Program-made: the position numbers and the translations under genes
Shown: positions 62,373 to 64,000 of the stretch, one piece after another
Position numbering within the stretch: position 1 is the first letter of the stretch
How the letters are laid out: each line of letters begins with the position of its first letter
NCBI RefSeq assembly: GCF_017571475.1
Contig: NZ_JAGETW010000006.1
Coordinates: 141,878-205,877 of the forward strand
Source: Thiomicrorhabdus sp. 6S3-12
GTDB taxonomy: Bacteria; Pseudomonadota; Gammaproteobacteria; Thiomicrospirales; Thiomicrospiraceae
DNA: 64,000 nt
Direction of reading: 5' to 3'
Notes under the pieces: generated by a model
What the model saw: only the letters and a program-made list of their open reading frames with translations
Databases searched by the model: none
What the model was told of the DNA's origin: nothing

Positions 62373-64000
62373 ATGTCAACTCAAGTCGCAACCATTATTC
62401 AAGCAGAGAATTCCGTTATCGTTACTGACCAGGACGGAAACAGTAAACTCGTAGAAGTCGCAGATGTATTACATCTGGGAGATATCATTCAGACCGGTGA
62501 AGACGGATCTGCCACCTTGATGCTTACAGGCGGTCAAAAGGTGAGCCTTGGCCCGAATCAGGTTTTAACGTTGAGCAGTAACCTTTTGGCGGAGCAAGTG
62601 AATGCCGTAGAGGATAATGCGATTGAAGTTGACTCTCTGGAAGAGACATTGGCGGCAATTGATAACCCTGAAGGTGGTGATCTGTTAGAGGCCTTGGATG
62701 CGACTGCAGCCGGTGGTGGTGCCGCTGATGCCGGTGGTGCTATGACGCTGGAAATTTACAGTATTGCTGATGCTGCCGATGCGCAATATGAAGCTGAAGG
62801 CGGTGTTCCTCAGGTCGCTCGTGTTGTTGAAACAACGGATCCTCTTGCATTTGAGTCCGACGAGTTTGCCGCTCAAGATGCTCTGATCTCTCCTGAAGGT
62901 GAAGATCTGCTACAGGTTCCACCTGTCGCCGTTGATGATGCTTTCACAACGCCTGAAGACACCAGTATCGTAATTACCTCCGAAGACCTTCTGTCCAATG
63001 ACTCCGATGCGGATGGTGACAGTCTGACCATCGTTTCAGTTACTCAGCCTGATAATGGTTCGCTTATTGATAATGGTGATGGAACCTATACCTATACACC
63101 AAATCCTGACTACAACGGGAATGACTCTTTTACTTATCAAATCACGGATGGCAATGGCGGTTATGACACTGCAACGGGGAATATTATCGTTACTCCGGTT
63201 GTGGATACCGTTTATGCGCAAATCGTGGTCGACAGCGAGTCTGTGCCTGAAGGTGAAATTGTTAACTATACCGTTCACCTTGTTGATAATGAAGGTAATC
63301 CGGTTGTCGTTCCAGTAGGTGAGACTGTCACCGTTAATTTGGAATGGTCGGGTGAAGCTTCCGGAGGAGCTGATACCAGTACACTGCCTAACTCTGTAGT
63401 GATCACCGGTGGTTCAAGCACTACCTTCCCTATTGAAGCGCTTACGGATAGTAATTATGAAGGCGATGAGCCTTTGGTTGCTCAGATCGTGTCTGTTAGT
63501 CACAACAGCAGCCTTGAAGAGGTTGCTATCGGCGTTAATGATACGGCTAACACGGTCATTACAGATACCACTGTCATTACGGTTGCAGACGTAACTTCGG
63601 ATACTCAGCCGGAAGGTAATACCTTAACGCATACCGTTACCATGAGCGGTGAGAGCGTTAATGATGAAACCTACAGCTTTAGCATTATCGATAACACTAC
63701 TGAACCAGGCGATTGGGATAATCTTCAGTTCACCAATGGAGTGACTTATGATTCAGTCGCCGGAGAAATTACGGTTCCTGCGGGAGTGACTGAGTTTGAT
63801 GTTACTACCTATGCTGTTGATGATGCCACTTATGAACTTGATGAGTTTTATGACATCAGCGTAGGTGGTGTTGCTGCAACAGGGACTATTCTTGCAAATG
63901 ATCCACTGACCTTCACGCTCAGTGGGGATGCCAGTGTGGCCGAAGGGAATGCTGCGTCTTACAGCATTGTGATGACCGGTGGTGATCTGGCCTCGGGTGA
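62373..64000 (+). CDS. Giant LapA-type surface adhesin (5' part, continues beyond window)
   Basis: Open to the end of the window (542 codons seen). N-terminal retention module (about 1-120, MSTQVATIIQAENSVIV, LGDIIQTGEDGSATLML) with an Ala/Gly-rich loop carrying TAAG at residues 111-114, the target of the periplasmic protease LapG in LapA. A cadherin-like Big_9 domain follows (about 183-275, AVDDAFTTPEDTSIVIT), then several beta-sandwich repeats about 100 residues long with acidic, Ca2+-binding-like loops (SVPEGEIVNYT, SDTQPEGNTLTHT, ASVAEGNAASYS). It would be held in the TolC channel and released when c-di-GMP falls. ATG after AGGAGA. Confidence 0.92.
   Translation, partial: MSTQVATIIQAENSVIVTDQDGNSKLVEVADVLHLGDIIQTGEDGSATLMLTGGQKVSLGPNQVLTLSSNLLAEQVNAVEDNAIEVDSLEETLAAIDNPEGGDLLEALDATAAGGGAADAGGAMTLEIYSIADAADAQYEAEGGVPQVARVVETTDPLAFESDEFAAQDALISPEGEDLLQVPPVAVDDAFTTPEDTSIVITSEDLLSNDSDADGDSLTIVSVTQPDNGSLIDNGDGTYTYTPNPDYNGNDSFTYQITDGNGGYDTATGNIIVTPVVDTVYAQIVVDSESVPEGEIVNYTVHLVDNEGNPVVVPVGETVTVNLEWSGEASGGADTSTLPNSVVITGGSSTTFPIEALTDSNYEGDEPLVAQIVSVSHNSSLEEVAIGVNDTANTVITDTTVITVADVTSDTQPEGNTLTHTVTMSGESVNDETYSFSIIDNTTEPGDWDNLQFTNGVTYDSVAGEITVPAGVTEFDVTTYAVDDATYELDEFYDISVGGVAATGTILANDPLTFTLSGDASVAEGNAASYSIVMTGGDLASG

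Overview
The window looks like the chromosome of a gammaproteobacterium, probably a marine or halotolerant, motile relative of Thiomicrorhabdus, Hydrogenovibrio or Methylophaga. Pointers are the trxB–ftsK–lolA–rarA–crcB–serS order (a gammaproteobacterial arrangement), polar-flagellum-type chemotaxis genes, a sucrose-synthesis operon of the kind halophilic gammaproteobacteria use to make a compatible solute, and a LapA-type c-di-GMP-controlled adhesin locus. The genus is inference only.

Layout. 1–6.7 kb: chemotaxis and flagellar genes (CheW, FlhB-like, STAS, CheY, CheW and FliK-like on the minus strand; CheR, CheB and an MCP on the plus strand). 6.8–9.7 kb: a small membrane protein, a NIF3-like protein, a candidate small RNA, a Mip/FkpA-type prolyl isomerase and thioredoxin reductase. 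10.2–17.5 kb: ftsK, lolA, rarA, crcB, serS and a short methyltransferase. 17.57 kb: tRNA-Ser(TGA).

17.63–34.68 kb: a 17-kb AT-rich genomic island integrated in tRNA-Ser, bounded by a perfect 41-bp direct repeat (attL/attR). It carries a P4-type tyrosine integrase at its right end, an AlpA-like regulator overlapping a primase/helicase-like replication protein, a long inverted repeat that may be the element's origin, and two defence-related blocks. The first is a four-gene SMC/condensin-like operon with a TOPRIM protein (Wadjet-like), in the unusual order SMC–MukE-like–MukF-like–TOPRIM and with a short TOPRIM subunit. The second is an integron gene-cassette array without an integron integrase: five minus-strand cassette genes and a 47-aa ORF, separated by attC sites of about 61 nt, including a TIR-transmembrane protein and a possible PD-(D/E)XK nuclease. 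Just right of attR lie a decayed integrase fragment, a lipoprotein gene and a degenerate second copy of tRNA-Ser, which point to an older integration or duplication at the same site.

37.2–37.7 kb: tRNA cluster Pro–Arg–His–Pro. 38–45 kb: ThpR and a sucrose operon (sucrose-phosphate synthase, sucrose-phosphatase, fructokinase, amylosucrase). 45–50.7 kb: P-type H+-ATPase, a membrane protein, a PilZ protein and FolD. 50.8–55.8 kb: an MsbA-like ABC exporter and a PAS-GGDEF-EAL protein. 55.9–64 kb: a type I secretion locus (LuxR-type regulator, HlyD-like adaptor, LapB-like ABC transporter, a TolC protein fused to an OmpA domain) divergent from a giant adhesin that runs off the window and carries a LapG-type TAAG site in its N-terminal retention module.
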